From contig NZ_WBVQ01000001.1 in NCBI RefSeq assembly GCF_008933165.1, positions 868,001 to 932,000 on the forward strand: a stretch of 64,000 nucleotides of DNA. Direction: 5' to 3'. Under the pieces are notes generated by a model that saw nothing but the letters and a program-made list of their open reading frames with translations, did no database searches and was not told the DNA's origin. A program made the translations under genes and the position numbers. Origin of the DNA: Phaeocystidibacter marisrubri (GTDB lineage: Bacteria > Bacteroidota > Bacteroidia > Flavobacteriales > Schleiferiaceae). Each line of letters opens with the position of its first letter. Within the stretch, counting starts at the first letter, position 1. Shown here in pieces: positions 24,810-33,452 of the stretch.

Positions 24810-25691
24810 ATGTTGCTTCTTATCAGACCTCGTTCTTTTGCTTTTAATCCACAAACTGCAGCGAGTAATGCATATCAAATGGAAGAAATTCCTGCGGAGG
24901 CAAGTTCAAAAGCTTTGGATGAGTTTAATCGACTAACACAGGTTCTGACTCTTCATCACATTCCTCATGTGGTGGAAGAAGACACGATTTTGCCCCCCAA
25001 GCCGGATGCTATTTTTCCCAATAACTGGTTTTCTACCCACGAGAATGGTGTCATCGTTCTCTATCCCATGGAGGCCGAGAATCGTCGATTGGAGCGTCGC
25101 ACGGATATCATTGATCGATTGAAGGAGTATTACGGGTATTCAGAAATTATCGACCTGACACATTATGAGAAAGAGGGTAAGTATTTAGAAGGAACCGGTA
25201 GTCTGGTTTTTGATCGTCAACGCAAGGAAGCTTATATCTGTGAGTCCTCCAGAAGTAATGTTTTGTTGGCTAGAGAATTATGTGCTCAACTTGGATATGA
25301 ACTCTTCGCGTTTGATGCCGTGGATCGCAATGGAATACCGGTGTATCACACTAATGTAATGATGTGTGTGGGTAAAGAGTTTGTTGCTTGGGCGCCCGAA
25401 ATGATTAGGGATACTCATGTCCGTGAAGCGTTGAGTCATCATTTTGATCATGCCGGGAAAGAACAAGTTATTCTCACTGAAGACCAAGTAAAAGCCTTTG
25501 CTGGTAATATGCTAGAAGTTGAATCTGAAGACGGGCAAAATTGCCTATTATTGAGTTCGTCGGCCCGCAGATCTTTTACCACAGAGCAGATTTTTCAGCT
25601 GAGAAAATATACCTCCTTGCTTCCTGTTCCCGTGCCTGTTATTGAGAGAGTGGGAGGTGGAAGTGTGCGTTGCATGGTGGCAGAGATTTGA
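24810..25691 (+). CDS. ctlX: Citrulline hydrolase-like amidinotransferase-fold protein (CtlX)
   Basis: A 293-residue member of the guanidino-group-modifying (pentein) superfamily. The catalytic residues are all visible: the acidic substrate pair in PKPDAIFPNNWF, His180 in VYHTNVMM, and the nucleophile Cys288 in GGGSVRCMVAE at the C-terminus. The overall pattern matches the CtlX group common in Bacteroidota, linked to citrulline use, rather than arginine deiminase or DDAH. Its divergent position next to proC-proB-proA fits arginine/proline metabolism. The substrate is inferred from family resemblance. Confidence 0.83.
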   Translation: MLLLIRPRSFAFNPQTAASNAYQMEEIPAEASSKALDEFNRLTQVLTLHHIPHVVEEDTILPPKPDAIFPNNWFSTHENGVIVLYPMEAENRRLERRTDIIDRLKEYYGYSEIIDLTHYEKEGKYLEGTGSLVFDRQRKEAYICESSRSNVLLARELCAQLGYELFAFDAVDRNGIPVYHTNVMMCVGKEFVAWAPEMIRDTHVREALSHHFDHAGKEQVILTEDQVKAFAGNMLEVESEDGQNCLLLSSSARRSFTTEQIFQLRKYTSLLPVPVPVIERVGGGSVRCMVAEI

Positions 25692-25745
25692 TGAAAAGTG
25701 GAATTGCATATCCAACCATTGCGCATTTCTTTTATTTTTGAGCCT

Positions 25746-26468
25746 ATGAAGAAGAACGCTCTCGTACTGTTGGCTGTATCAGCCTTGGGTTTGATGTCTC
25801 CAAAAGCAGAGGCACAATCGGCTATGATTGAGGTCTATGGAGGATATGAATTGTCGGATGGAACGACTCAATTGGACGATTTCTTCAAGGCAAAAGGTGG
25901 AACTACCAACACTTTCGCCACTGGATTTATCTGGTCACAGTTCAAAGATGGTCGAGATGATGGTAATTGGCAATGGATGTTGGACTTGAGTTACCGCAGC
26001 AAGGCAACGAGTTATACGGACATCGCCGCATATCACTTCGATCAGTTTACAGCAGATAGTCTGTACAATGCTGATTACAAGTACTTAGAGAAAAGCATTC
26101 GCGTTGGTATCGGTGGACAGATTACGTCTAGAATGAGTCGCAATGTTCACAATGGCGAGCTGGCATTTACCATGCCTATCCTAGCTACCTTCGACTTGGG
26201 CTATCGTCAGGCCTATGGTCGCGCTTCAGAAGAACTGTTGTACACCGAATCTGATTTTGGCATGGACCAGTTGGATTTCGGATTGACTATTGCTCCGGGC
26301 ATTCGTTACAGTCGTCCATTCCACAATAATCGCTACCAAAGATTTAGTGTGGGTATTGATTTCCCTGCCTATTGTATGTTGGTATCGGGTGATAATAGTG
26401 GAACAGGGGAGATGGCCATTCAATACGGCATCCCTTATGCACGTCTTCGTGTGGGTTGGATTTTCTAA
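25746..26468 (+). CDS. Hypothetical outer-membrane beta-barrel protein
   Basis: A 240-residue exported protein of unrecognised family. The frame is open from 25698, but the ATG at 25746 starts a signal peptide (MKKNALVLLAVSALGLMSP, then KAEAQS). The mature part alternates polar and aromatic residues (WQWMLDLSYRSKATSY, FSVGIDFPAYCMLVSG) and ends RLRVGWIF with a terminal phenylalanine, typical of outer-membrane barrels. A TATTTTTG box at 25733-25740 lies just upstream. Its stop overlaps the stop of the convergent decarboxylase gene by four bases. Confidence 0.72.
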   Translation: MKKNALVLLAVSALGLMSPKAEAQSAMIEVYGGYELSDGTTQLDDFFKAKGGTTNTFATGFIWSQFKDGRDDGNWQWMLDLSYRSKATSYTDIAAYHFDQFTADSLYNADYKYLEKSIRVGIGGQITSRMSRNVHNGELAFTMPILATFDLGYRQAYGRASEELLYTESDFGMDQLDFGLTIAPGIRYSRPFHNNRYQRFSVGIDFPAYCMLVSGDNSGTGEMAIQYGIPYARLRVGWIF

Positions 26469-27790
26469 GAGATCGATTTCAAAATTCGGAAGATATCACC
26501 GATATAATCCAGGTGATTCCATTTCATTAATGTTGACCTAAGGAGGGTGACAGTCGGGCGATCTACCTCGATTTCGGGTATCACGGCTTTAAGTGATTCC
26601 GATGGCATCTTGTACAGCGCTAGATAGAGTCCGTTCTCTTCTGCTTTATCAAACATCGTTTGGGAAGCCTCTGATATTTCGGATACTCGAGAGCATTTGG
26701 GAGCGAAGATGAGAATATCCAAATCAGGTTTGTAAGGAAGAATCCAGTTTCCGTTTTCTAATAATTTTGAATACAGCGTTTTAGCTGCGTTGAGGCAGTT
26801 GGACAACCCCTGAGCCATTTCTCCATCTTCAGTCAATGGGTAGCGCTGCATGGTGGTCCACAAGGCCACGGCACTTGCGCCTGGTCGACTGCATTCCAAA
26901 CTGATTTCACCCAAGTGAAGTTGGTTGGATGTGAAGTAGGTATAGGGCGAATCGTGCAAGTAGAACTTCCCAATACTCGGATCGGAAAAGAGGACACATC
27001 CACAACCATAAGGTTGAAGACCGTGTTTATGCGGGTCAATAACGATACTGTCTGCACGGGTGATCGCATTGAAATTACCTTGAAGAGGAGAACTCGCTAC
27101 ACAGAGTGTGAAGTAGCCACCGTAGGCCGCGTCAATGTGACATCGTGCTCCGTATTTCTTACACAATGCGATGCCCTCAGCAATGGGTTCAACATGTCCA
27201 GTTCCAGTGGTGCCAGCTGTGAGCACAACGGTTCCAACATCTCCTTTCTTCAGCTCATCTTCCAAGGCAGAAAGATCCATTACTGGCCGATCTATGGCAT
27301 TCGAGACTTTCGAAAAAGGGATTCCTAGAACAGAGGTGATGCGTTCGTGCGTGTAATGTGCAGCAGCAGAAGCCAAGATGCGTTTGTTGGGGTGAATCTG
27401 GCTCGCAATCCATAGTGCTTCTAAATTCGCCATGGTACCACCTCCAGTGAGGTGTCCAATATGGGTATCCCAACCAAACATTTTCGCAATGCCCGCCACA
27501 GCCTCCATCTCCATGGCTGAACTCTCTTTACCGCCGTCTAACGCGTGGTTATTGGGGTTGATATTCTGAGCAAAAGCATAGGCTTCACGGGCTATTGCGT
27601 GAGGTGGCTTTAACATCTGACCCGCATACAATGGATGAGCATACGGGTAATTGTTCTTCATTCGGTTAGCCATCTCTTCCAAAATGGCTTTTGATGAAGC
27701 ATCTAAGTTCTCTTGTCCTGTGAGAGGTAGAGGCTGATTTGAGTTGAGATAATCTATGAATCGCGCTCTCAACTCATCTGCATTTGCCAT
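26465..27790 (-). CDS. Group II PLP-dependent decarboxylase
   Basis: A 441-residue PLP enzyme of the glutamate/aromatic amino acid decarboxylase family. It contains GHLTGGGTMANLEAL (phosphate-binding), the His-stacking segment AAAHYTHERI, the PLP aspartate in CHIDAAYGGYF and the Schiff-base lysine Lys255 in DPHKHGLQPYGCGC. C-terminal residues complete the small domain. The substrate (glutamate, aspartate, tyrosine or other) cannot be told from these motifs. It follows the lipoprotein gene by three bases, so the two form an operon. Confidence 0.85.
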   Translation of the reverse strand: MANADELRARFIDYLNSNQPLPLTGQENLDASSKAILEEMANRMKNNYPYAHPLYAGQMLKPPHAIAREAYAFAQNINPNNHALDGGKESSAMEMEAVAGIAKMFGWDTHIGHLTGGGTMANLEALWIASQIHPNKRILASAAAHYTHERITSVLGIPFSKVSNAIDRPVMDLSALEDELKKGDVGTVVLTAGTTGTGHVEPIAEGIALCKKYGARCHIDAAYGGYFTLCVASSPLQGNFNAITRADSIVIDPHKHGLQPYGCGCVLFSDPSIGKFYLHDSPYTYFTSNQLHLGEISLECSRPGASAVALWTTMQRYPLTEDGEMAQGLSNCLNAAKTLYSKLLENGNWILPYKPDLDILIFAPKCSRVSEISEASQTMFDKAEENGLYLALYKMPSESLKAVIPEIEVDRPTVTLLRSTLMKWNHLDYIGDIFRILKSIS

Positions 27791-27793
27791 GAA

Positions 27794-28336
27794 TTAAATC
27801 CCCAATACTTTAGCGTCTACACGAAATACAGTAGAGGCATCAATGCGAACTTCAGATCCTGGCACTTGATCCGTTACGATTTTAGTACGCATGTCATAGC
27901 GCTCAGACTTGATGTATTCCGACAAATCCTCATTGGTCACATCAAGAGTAAGAGAAGTTCTTCCATCTTCTGGGATGTTTTGCTTCTCAGCAACCAATAC
28001 TTCTGGTAGTTCTTGTGTGCTGATGTAAATCTCGATACTGTTCAAGAAATCGAAGTTTGCACTCGATGGACTTGTAATAACCAATTCACAATCTGTGAGA
28101 CGAATGTCCTGAATGAGATCCGCTCTTGTATCGTTATTCTCAAAAGTGGAACTCGAATTCGTTTCGATGTTAGGAGTGGTCATTGAAAACGGGAGATTTA
28201 TCCCCGTTGTAGCCGGAATGACAATTTCTGTAGTGGTAGAAATGTCAAATACAGTCAGTTCATTCAATTTATCGCAACTAGTAGTAGTGGCCAGTAAAGC
28301 GATAGGAACAAAAAGTTTGCGCATAGGTCTTCTCAT
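27794..28336 (-). CDS. Hypothetical lipoprotein
   Basis: A ~180-residue lipoprotein of unknown function. The start is taken at the tandem ATG codons (28339/28336), which give MRRPMRKLFVPIALLATTTSC, a lipoprotein signal ending in a cysteine. The frame extends to 28495 only through sequence without protein character. The mature part is Thr/Asn-rich and beta-strand-like. It overlaps nothing and leads directly into the decarboxylase gene three bases later; no functional link between the two is known. Confidence 0.65.
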   Translation of the reverse strand: MRRPMRKLFVPIALLATTTSCDKLNELTVFDISTTTEIVIPATTGINLPFSMTTPNIETNSSSTFENNDTRADLIQDIRLTDCELVITSPSSANFDFLNSIEIYISTQELPEVLVAEKQNIPEDGRTSLTLDVTNEDLSEYIKSERYDMRTKIVTDQVPGSEVRIDASTVFRVDAKVLGI

Positions 28337-28545
28337 CATTGTGACAAATGTAATGAATTGTGGGGATGGAGGACGAGTGGAGGCTCCAGAGTTCTGGCTA
28401 TGGGCTTTGGCTTCTAGAGAGCTAAACCATTTATCCTGGCGAGATGACTGTGCTGCAGGCTCTATCGCGGTCATAGACCCAATGCCAAAAACCAAATTCC
28501 CGTTAAATTTACCCCCATACGGACTTCAGCGACTATTTTTGGCAA

Positions 28546-30102
28546 ATGACGAATAACAATTCGAAAATTCTAATCGGTTTTATCACCGCTGCATTGATTG
28601 GATCCATTGTGGTTCAAGTTTATTTGTTTTCTAATGCGGTAGAAGTTCGCAAGGCTCGTTTTGACAGCGAGGTGATGGAGGCAATGCGGACAACGGGTGA
28701 GGATTTGGAAGATTTGGATGCCAAGCGAATCATTGAACAAGAAGAGAATTTTCGCCCATGGTTACAGTCGCAGATCCCTCATGTATTTCAGGTTGATTCT
28801 GCTATCAATCCCAATATTCTAGATCGAGATGAAATTCAGTTCCTCGATAGTACAGGGTTTTACACATTTAGTTTTCAGGCGGATACAACGTACTATTCAC
28901 CAGCTGGTCCTTATCGTGTAGAAGTGAGTCAGGAAGGGAGTGGTAAGCGATCAGACGATGGAAAGATTCACCTTCAGCAAGCCCAAATGCATCGTGTTGA
29001 AGAGAAGGTGCTGATGATGGATACAGTACTTCAAATGTTCGTGCGGAATACCATGCGAGAGTATGTTCCTATTGGCAGACGCTTCGACTTGGACGCGGTG
29101 GATAGTGTATTGAAATCGGAGTTAGAGGATAAAGGAATTGCGAGCAATTTTGAATTTGCCCTTTCAGAAGACGGTGAATTTAGTAGTCTGATCTCAGAGG
29201 ATTTCGAATCCTACTTACCCTCGTATAAAGTTCAAGTGTTGCGAAATGACCTATGGGATAAGCCCGTTTACTTGCACGTTCAACTTCCCAACAAGATGAA
29301 CGAAGTGTACAGTAGTATGTGGACAATGGTGGCCTTGAGCTTGGTGTTCACACTCGGCGTGGTGATTACGTTCTGGACCACCATCCGACAAATGTTGAAG
29401 CAGAAGAAGATCAGTAGTATTAAGTCTGATTTCATCAACAATATGACCCATGAATTCAAAACACCTTTAGCTACCATCAACTTGGCTATAGATGCACTGA
29501 ATTCTCCAAAGCTGCAGAATGATCCCGAAAAGCGAGCTCACTACACCCAGATTATTCGGAATGAAAACCAGCGGATGCACAAGCAGGTAGAACACGTGCT
29601 GCGAATGTCGCTTTTAGATAAGGATGAAATCAGCCTAGAACGCGAGAATATCTCTCTTTCGGACCTCATTGAAGGGGCCAAGAGTCATTTGGAATTGACC
29701 GTTGAACAACGCGGAGGTTTTATTCAATACAATCCTCATGGATTGGAGGATGAGAAGGTCAATGTAGATCATCACCACTTCTCAAATGTGTTGATTAATA
29801 TCATCGATAATGCGGTGAAATATTCCATGGAACCACCGCATATTCGAATTGACACAGAGTTGTCGAACTCTTATGTCGTCATCTCCATTTCCGACAACGG
29901 GATCGGAATGAGTAGAGAAGTTCGAGAGCATATATTTGATCGGTTCTATCGCGCAGAATCGGGAAATGTTCACACGGTAAAGGGGCACGGACTCGGTTTG
30001 GCTTATGCCAAGGAAATAATTGACAGACACGGAGGAAAGATTGAAGTAAAGAGTACGGTAGGGGAAGGCAGTACCTTTGTTATTACCTTAGAGCGCTCTT
30101 AA
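28546..30102 (+). CDS. Two-component sensor histidine kinase
   Basis: A 518-residue membrane kinase. TM1 spans residues ~8-28 (ILIGFITAALIGSIVVQVYLF) and TM2 ~256-279, enclosing a ~225-residue periplasmic sensor with no recognised domain. The phospho-acceptor His302 lies in THEFKTPLATI, followed by the N box (NIIDNAVKYS), G1 (SDNGIGMS), F box (IFDRFYRAE) and G2 (GHGLGLAYAKEI). Kinases of this type in Bacteroidota are usually followed directly by an OmpR-type regulator. Here the likely partner lies at 31992-32672, beyond rfbC and rfbD. A TATTTTTG box ends five bases before the ATG, suggesting a very short leader. Confidence 0.93.
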   Translation: MTNNNSKILIGFITAALIGSIVVQVYLFSNAVEVRKARFDSEVMEAMRTTGEDLEDLDAKRIIEQEENFRPWLQSQIPHVFQVDSAINPNILDRDEIQFLDSTGFYTFSFQADTTYYSPAGPYRVEVSQEGSGKRSDDGKIHLQQAQMHRVEEKVLMMDTVLQMFVRNTMREYVPIGRRFDLDAVDSVLKSELEDKGIASNFEFALSEDGEFSSLISEDFESYLPSYKVQVLRNDLWDKPVYLHVQLPNKMNEVYSSMWTMVALSLVFTLGVVITFWTTIRQMLKQKKISSIKSDFINNMTHEFKTPLATINLAIDALNSPKLQNDPEKRAHYTQIIRNENQRMHKQVEHVLRMSLLDKDEISLERENISLSDLIEGAKSHLELTVEQRGGFIQYNPHGLEDEKVNVDHHHFSNVLINIIDNAVKYSMEPPHIRIDTELSNSYVVISISDNGIGMSREVREHIFDRFYRAESGNVHTVKGHGLGLAYAKEIIDRHGGKIEVKSTVGEGSTFVITLERS

Positions 30103-30120
30103 TTCTACGCAATATTGACC

Positions 30121-30675
30121 ATGAAGGTATTAGACCAACCCATTCCAGATTGTTATCTGTTAGAGCCCACAGTTTTTGGCGATCACCGTGGCTATTTTTT
30201 TGAGTCGTTTAACGATCAGCTCTTTCAAAAGCTCACGGGGGCAAATGCCAATTTTGTTCAAGACAATCAGAGCATGTCGTCCAAAGGAGTGTTGCGTGGA
30301 CTTCACTTTCAGATCGGTGATGCTGCACAAGCCAAATTGGTACGTGTGATACAGGGAGCTGTGTGGGATGTAGCAGTGGATCTTCGTCCAAATTCACCGA
30401 CCTATGGAAAGTGGTTTGGGGTTGAACTCAATGGTGAAAACAAGCAAATGCTGTATGTCCCTAGAGGATTTGGTCATGGGTTTGTCACCTTGAAAGCTAA
30501 TACCATCTTTTCCTACAAATGCGATAATCACTACTCGAAGGCAGACGAAAGGGGAGTGATTTGGAATGATCCTACCATTGGGATTGAATGGCCAGAGCTC
30601 AACGTTGAATTGAAGTTGAGCGAAAAGGATTTAGTTCTCCCATCATTGAATGAAGCGCAGAAAGAATGGGAATGA
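30121..30675 (+). CDS. rfbC: dTDP-4-dehydrorhamnose 3,5-epimerase
   Basis: Catalyses the third step of dTDP-L-rhamnose synthesis. The 184-residue cupin has DHRGYFFESF, FVQDNQSMSSKGVLRGLHFQ (with the catalytic His of the RmlC family), VDLRPNSPTYGKW and YVPRGFGHGF. The frame begins at a TTG (30115), but the ATG at 30121 gives the usual MKVLDQPIPD start. It overlaps rfbD by four bases (ATGA). The genes for the first two steps, rfbA and rfbB, are not in the window. Confidence 0.94.
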   Translation: MKVLDQPIPDCYLLEPTVFGDHRGYFFESFNDQLFQKLTGANANFVQDNQSMSSKGVLRGLHFQIGDAAQAKLVRVIQGAVWDVAVDLRPNSPTYGKWFGVELNGENKQMLYVPRGFGHGFVTLKANTIFSYKCDNHYSKADERGVIWNDPTIGIEWPELNVELKLSEKDLVLPSLNEAQKEWE

Positions 30676-31532
30676 AAGTTTGGGTAACAGGCGGAGCTGG
30701 ACAACTGGGTAAATGCGTAGCAGCTACTTTACCGGTAGGTGTAGATGCTGTTTTTACGAGCCGAAACGATGTCGATTTGAGTGAGACTACTGCCATTGTC
30801 GATTTCATCGAGAAAGAGGGGATTACCCACCTCGTAAATACCGCTGCTTATACCGCTGTTGACCGTGCCGAGGACGAACCTGGCGCTGCTGAATACGGCA
30901 ATGTTCAACTTGTGGAGAATCTCGCGAAGGCTTGTAAAATAAAGGAAGTCACGTTTCTTCACGTATCTACCGACTTCGTTTATGGTGGTCCTGTAGATGG
31001 ATTGCGGAAGGAATCAGATCATCCGCATCCTACTGGTGTTTATGGAGAAACGAAGTTGAGAGGTGAGCATGTTTTAGCATCATCGGGTGTGAATTTCATC
31101 ATCTTAAGAACGAGTTGGCTGTATTCCGATCTCAATCAAAATTTCTTCAACACCATGAAGCGATTATTGGGGGAGGGAAGAGATTTGAAAGTGGTGGCAG
31201 ATCAAATCGGTTCACCTACGCTGGCGTATGATTTAGCCAATTTCATTTGGTTTCTTTTGTCGAACGAAGAAATACGAAAGCAGCATCTCAACTCCATCAT
31301 CAACTTTAGCAATGAAGGAGTGGCGTCGTGGTACGATTTTGCCCTTGCCATCAAAGAGGAATGCAATCTGTCAGGAAGTATTACTCCTTGTACCACAGAA
31401 GAATTCCCAACCAAAGCTCAGCGACCTTTCTTTTCAAAAATGGACTTACAAAAAGTTCGTTCCACTGGTTTTGTGAATAGACATTGGAGAGAAGCGCTTA
31501 GGGCGGTGCCGACCCCGAGTACTGGATCATAG
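30672..31532 (+). CDS. rfbD: dTDP-4-dehydrorhamnose reductase
   Basis: The final step of dTDP-L-rhamnose synthesis, an NAD(P)H-dependent SDR. The 286 residues include the cofactor loop VTGGAGQLG near the N-terminus, HVSTDFVYGG and the catalytic YGETKLRGE (YxxxK), plus RTSWLY. The ATG at 30672 overlaps the rfbC stop as ATGA and is preferred over the ATG six bases earlier. A short hairpin with a T-run follows the stop. Confidence 0.93.
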   Translation: MKVWVTGGAGQLGKCVAATLPVGVDAVFTSRNDVDLSETTAIVDFIEKEGITHLVNTAAYTAVDRAEDEPGAAEYGNVQLVENLAKACKIKEVTFLHVSTDFVYGGPVDGLRKESDHPHPTGVYGETKLRGEHVLASSGVNFIILRTSWLYSDLNQNFFNTMKRLLGEGRDLKVVADQIGSPTLAYDLANFIWFLLSNEEIRKQHLNSIINFSNEGVASWYDFALAIKEECNLSGSITPCTTEEFPTKAQRPFFSKMDLQKVRSTGFVNRHWREALRAVPTPSTGS

Positions 31533-31533
31533 T

Positions 31534-31554
31534 ACCTGTGCAGAGCAGGTTTTT
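31534..31554 (+). terminator. Weak terminator after rfbD
   Basis: ACCTG and CAGGT (five-base stem, seven-base loop) are followed directly by a T-run and start two bases after the rfbD stop. The stem is short. Confidence 0.45.
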
Positions 31555-31574
31555 GGCTTTCAGGTAACGTCTAG

Positions 31575-31697
31575 GCCAAGCATGAATAGCTGCGTAACTG
31601 CTACCGCGCGAATCCTTTCGCGTGGCGAGGCAAGAAAGCATCATAAGCCAAGCATGAATAGCTGTGTAACTGCTACCGCGCGAATCCATTCGCGTGG
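31575..31697. repeat. Two direct copies of a 51-bp repeat, each ending in a CGCGAA hairpin
   Basis: Copies at 31575-31625 and 31647-31697 (period 72 bp) differ at two positions only. Each ends with an inverted repeat, CGCGAA-TCCT-TTCGCG in the first and CGCGAAT-CC-ATTCGCG in the second; the loop change in copy two keeps pairing, giving a longer stem. The GC-rich hairpins stand out from the surrounding AT-richer DNA. Confidence 0.9.
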
Positions 31698-31991
31698 GAA
31701 GAACACTAACCAAAGGTCATAGCTGTAATAGATTCAAGCGGTAGGAGAGGACTAAGGGCCAATTCTTTCCCTTAAATCCTAAACTTATGCAAAAATTGTC
31801 CCTCAACAATGCAGGTTATCTCGGAGTAAACTAGCTTCGAAGCCGCTAGGGTATTGAGATAGAGGAGAAGCACAGCCAATTTTTAGAATTGACTTTGTTG
31901 CCCGTCCATCGTATCTTACTACAATAGTTGAATAATAGATCTCGTTCTGGGAAGGCTGTTCAACCTTAGCAAAACGAAAACCAACTACCTC

Positions 31992-32672
31992 ATGAGTAAG
32001 ATTCTCTTGATTGAAGATGACCCGTCGTTTGGTCCCATGTTAAAAGACTTTTTGGAGCTTCACGATTTTGAAGCTGAACTCGCCGTGAATGGGGACGAAG
32101 GCTTATCTAAGTTTGCAGATGGTCCATGGGATCTGTGTATTCTCGATGTGATGATGCCCAAGCGAGATGGATTCTCCACCGCTACTGAAATAAGAAAGTC
32201 GAAGCCCAATCAACCGCTTATCTTTCTTACCGCAAAGAGCATGAAAGAGGATGTGCTTGAAGGTTTCCGCATTGGAGCCGATGACTACCTCACCAAGCCT
32301 TTTGATACGGAGGTCTTACTCTATAAAATCAAAGCCATACTTCAACGTCAGCCTGGTCACAGTAAAAGTGAAGGCGACAAACATCAAATTGGCGAATTCA
32401 AATTTGACCCACGCTTGCGTATTCTGTCGCACAATGGACAAGATCAGAAGCTGTCACCCAAAGAATCTCAGTTGTTGGATTTGTTAGCTCGACACAAGAA
32501 CGATTTACTACCACGCTCGGTTGCTTTGGTGAAGATATGGAAGGATGAGAACTACTTTACAGGACGTTCCATGGATGTGTATGTAGCTAAACTTCGCAAA
32601 TATTTATCCGCTGATCCTTCTATTGAAATCGAGAATGTGCACGGCGAAGGATTTATCTTGAATATCAAGTAA
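31992..32672 (+). CDS. OmpR-family response regulator
   Basis: A 226-residue two-component regulator. The receiver domain has the acidic pair ED at residues 8-9, phospho-acceptor Asp52 in CILDVMMPKRDG, Thr80 and Lys102 in LTKPFD. The C-terminal winged helix (~130-226) shows LSPKESQLLDLL and FTGRSMDVYVAKLRKYL. The expected partner kinase is the gene at 28546-30102. The regulator sits immediately before the polysaccharide genes and might control them, but there is no direct evidence. Confidence 0.93.
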   Translation: MSKILLIEDDPSFGPMLKDFLELHDFEAELAVNGDEGLSKFADGPWDLCILDVMMPKRDGFSTATEIRKSKPNQPLIFLTAKSMKEDVLEGFRIGADDYLTKPFDTEVLLYKIKAILQRQPGHSKSEGDKHQIGEFKFDPRLRILSHNGQDQKLSPKESQLLDLLARHKNDLLPRSVALVKIWKDENYFTGRSMDVYVAKLRKYLSADPSIEIENVHGEGFILNIK

Positions 32673-32699
32673 GGGCATCCCACTCCAATAACTTTACCT

Positions 32700-32707
32700 A
32701 AGTTTGA
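32700..32707 (+). promoter_or_regulatory. TAnnTTTG -7 element before the WbpD-like gene
   Basis: TAAGTTTG matches the Bacteroidota -7 consensus 34 bp before the ATG at 32742. No good -33 box is present. Confidence 0.4.
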
Positions 32708-32741
32708 TTTCGGAATTCGAAATCTACTGTAGATCCCTGCG

Positions 32742-33320
32742 ATGAAAACACCCTATACGGTTCATGAAAGTTCCTATGTTGCTGACAATGCAGTGATTGG
32801 AAAGGGAACAAAAATCTGGCATTTTTGTCACATCATGGATGGCGCTGTGTTAGGTGAGCGCTGCAATATCGGTCAGAATGTGGTGGTATCTCCCAACGTG
32901 ATTTTGGGTTCCAATGTGAAGGTTCAGAACAATGTTTCCATCTATTCAGGAGTGCAATGTGAAGATGATGTTTTCCTGGGACCTTCTTGCGTATTCACCA
33001 ACATTACCAACCCACGAAGTGCAGTAATACGAAGAGGGGAATACGTTTCTACCTATGTTCGGAAAGGTGCTTCAATTGGTGCCAATGCAACTATTGTTTG
33101 CGGAAATGAGATTGGTTCCTATGCCTTAATTGGCGCTGGAGCTGTCATCACCAAAGATGTACCTGCATATGCTTTAATGGTTGGCAATCCAGCCCAACAA
33201 ATAGGTTGGGTGAGTGAATACGGGCATCGATTGCATTTCGATTCCGGGGGTAAAGCCCAATGTCCAGAATCCAAACAAGAGTACCAACTACTCAATGGGG
33301 TAGTAACTAGAACTCGCTAA
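32742..33320 (+). CDS. WbpD/WlbB-like nucleotide-sugar N-acetyltransferase
   Basis: A 192-residue left-handed beta-helix acyltransferase with hexapeptide repeats throughout ([47 protein letters not shown]). The segment [15 protein letters not shown] and the [11 protein letters not shown] stretch resemble WbpD/WlbB, which N-acetylates UDP-3-amino-GlcNAcA in the route to di-N-acetylated glucuronic or mannuronic acids. A WbpB-like dehydrogenase gene is present at 43534-44532 and a HexNAc dehydrogenase at 48984. The specificity is inferred; the fold is clear. Confidence 0.8.
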   Translation: MKTPYTVHESSYVADNAVIGKGTKIWHFCHIMDGAVLGERCNIGQNVVVSPNVILGSNVKVQNNVSIYSGVQCEDDVFLGPSCVFTNITNPRSAVIRRGEYVSTYVRKGASIGANATIVCGNEIGSYALIGAGAVITKDVPAYALMVGNPAQQIGWVSEYGHRLHFDSGGKAQCPESKQEYQLLNGVVTRTR

Positions 33321-33452
33321 ATCCCAGTCGTGGGGTTCAGCTTTATTAAGAGTTTTGGTTACACTATCTTTACCAGATAATTATCGCACCTCTTGCATCT
33401 AGGTGTTCACCATTATATCTAAACTTCTGAGACCTAGGTATTCTTCGAATTT

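Larger units (their letters stand above)
31533..31991. other. 459-bp gene-free spacer with repeats between rfbD and the response regulator
   Basis: Contents in order: a weak terminator at 31534-31554; two copies of a 51-bp repeat (31575-31625 and 31647-31697); then ~290 bp with no recognised gene or RNA. The spacer separates a sensor-kinase gene from its probable regulator. A 71-codon minus-strand frame through the repeats encodes a duplicated peptide but is a by-product of the repeat. Confidence 0.7.

Noticed and set aside
24654-24878. 74-codon minus-strand frame before ctlX
   Set aside because: It overlaps the start of ctlX on the opposite strand, lies in promoter-like AT-rich DNA and has no recognisable protein pattern.
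31498-31713. 71-codon minus-strand frame encoding a duplicated RxDSRGSSYxAIHAW peptide
   Set aside because: The peptide duplication is simply the translation of the 51-bp DNA repeat; the frame also runs into rfbD and has no start context or family.
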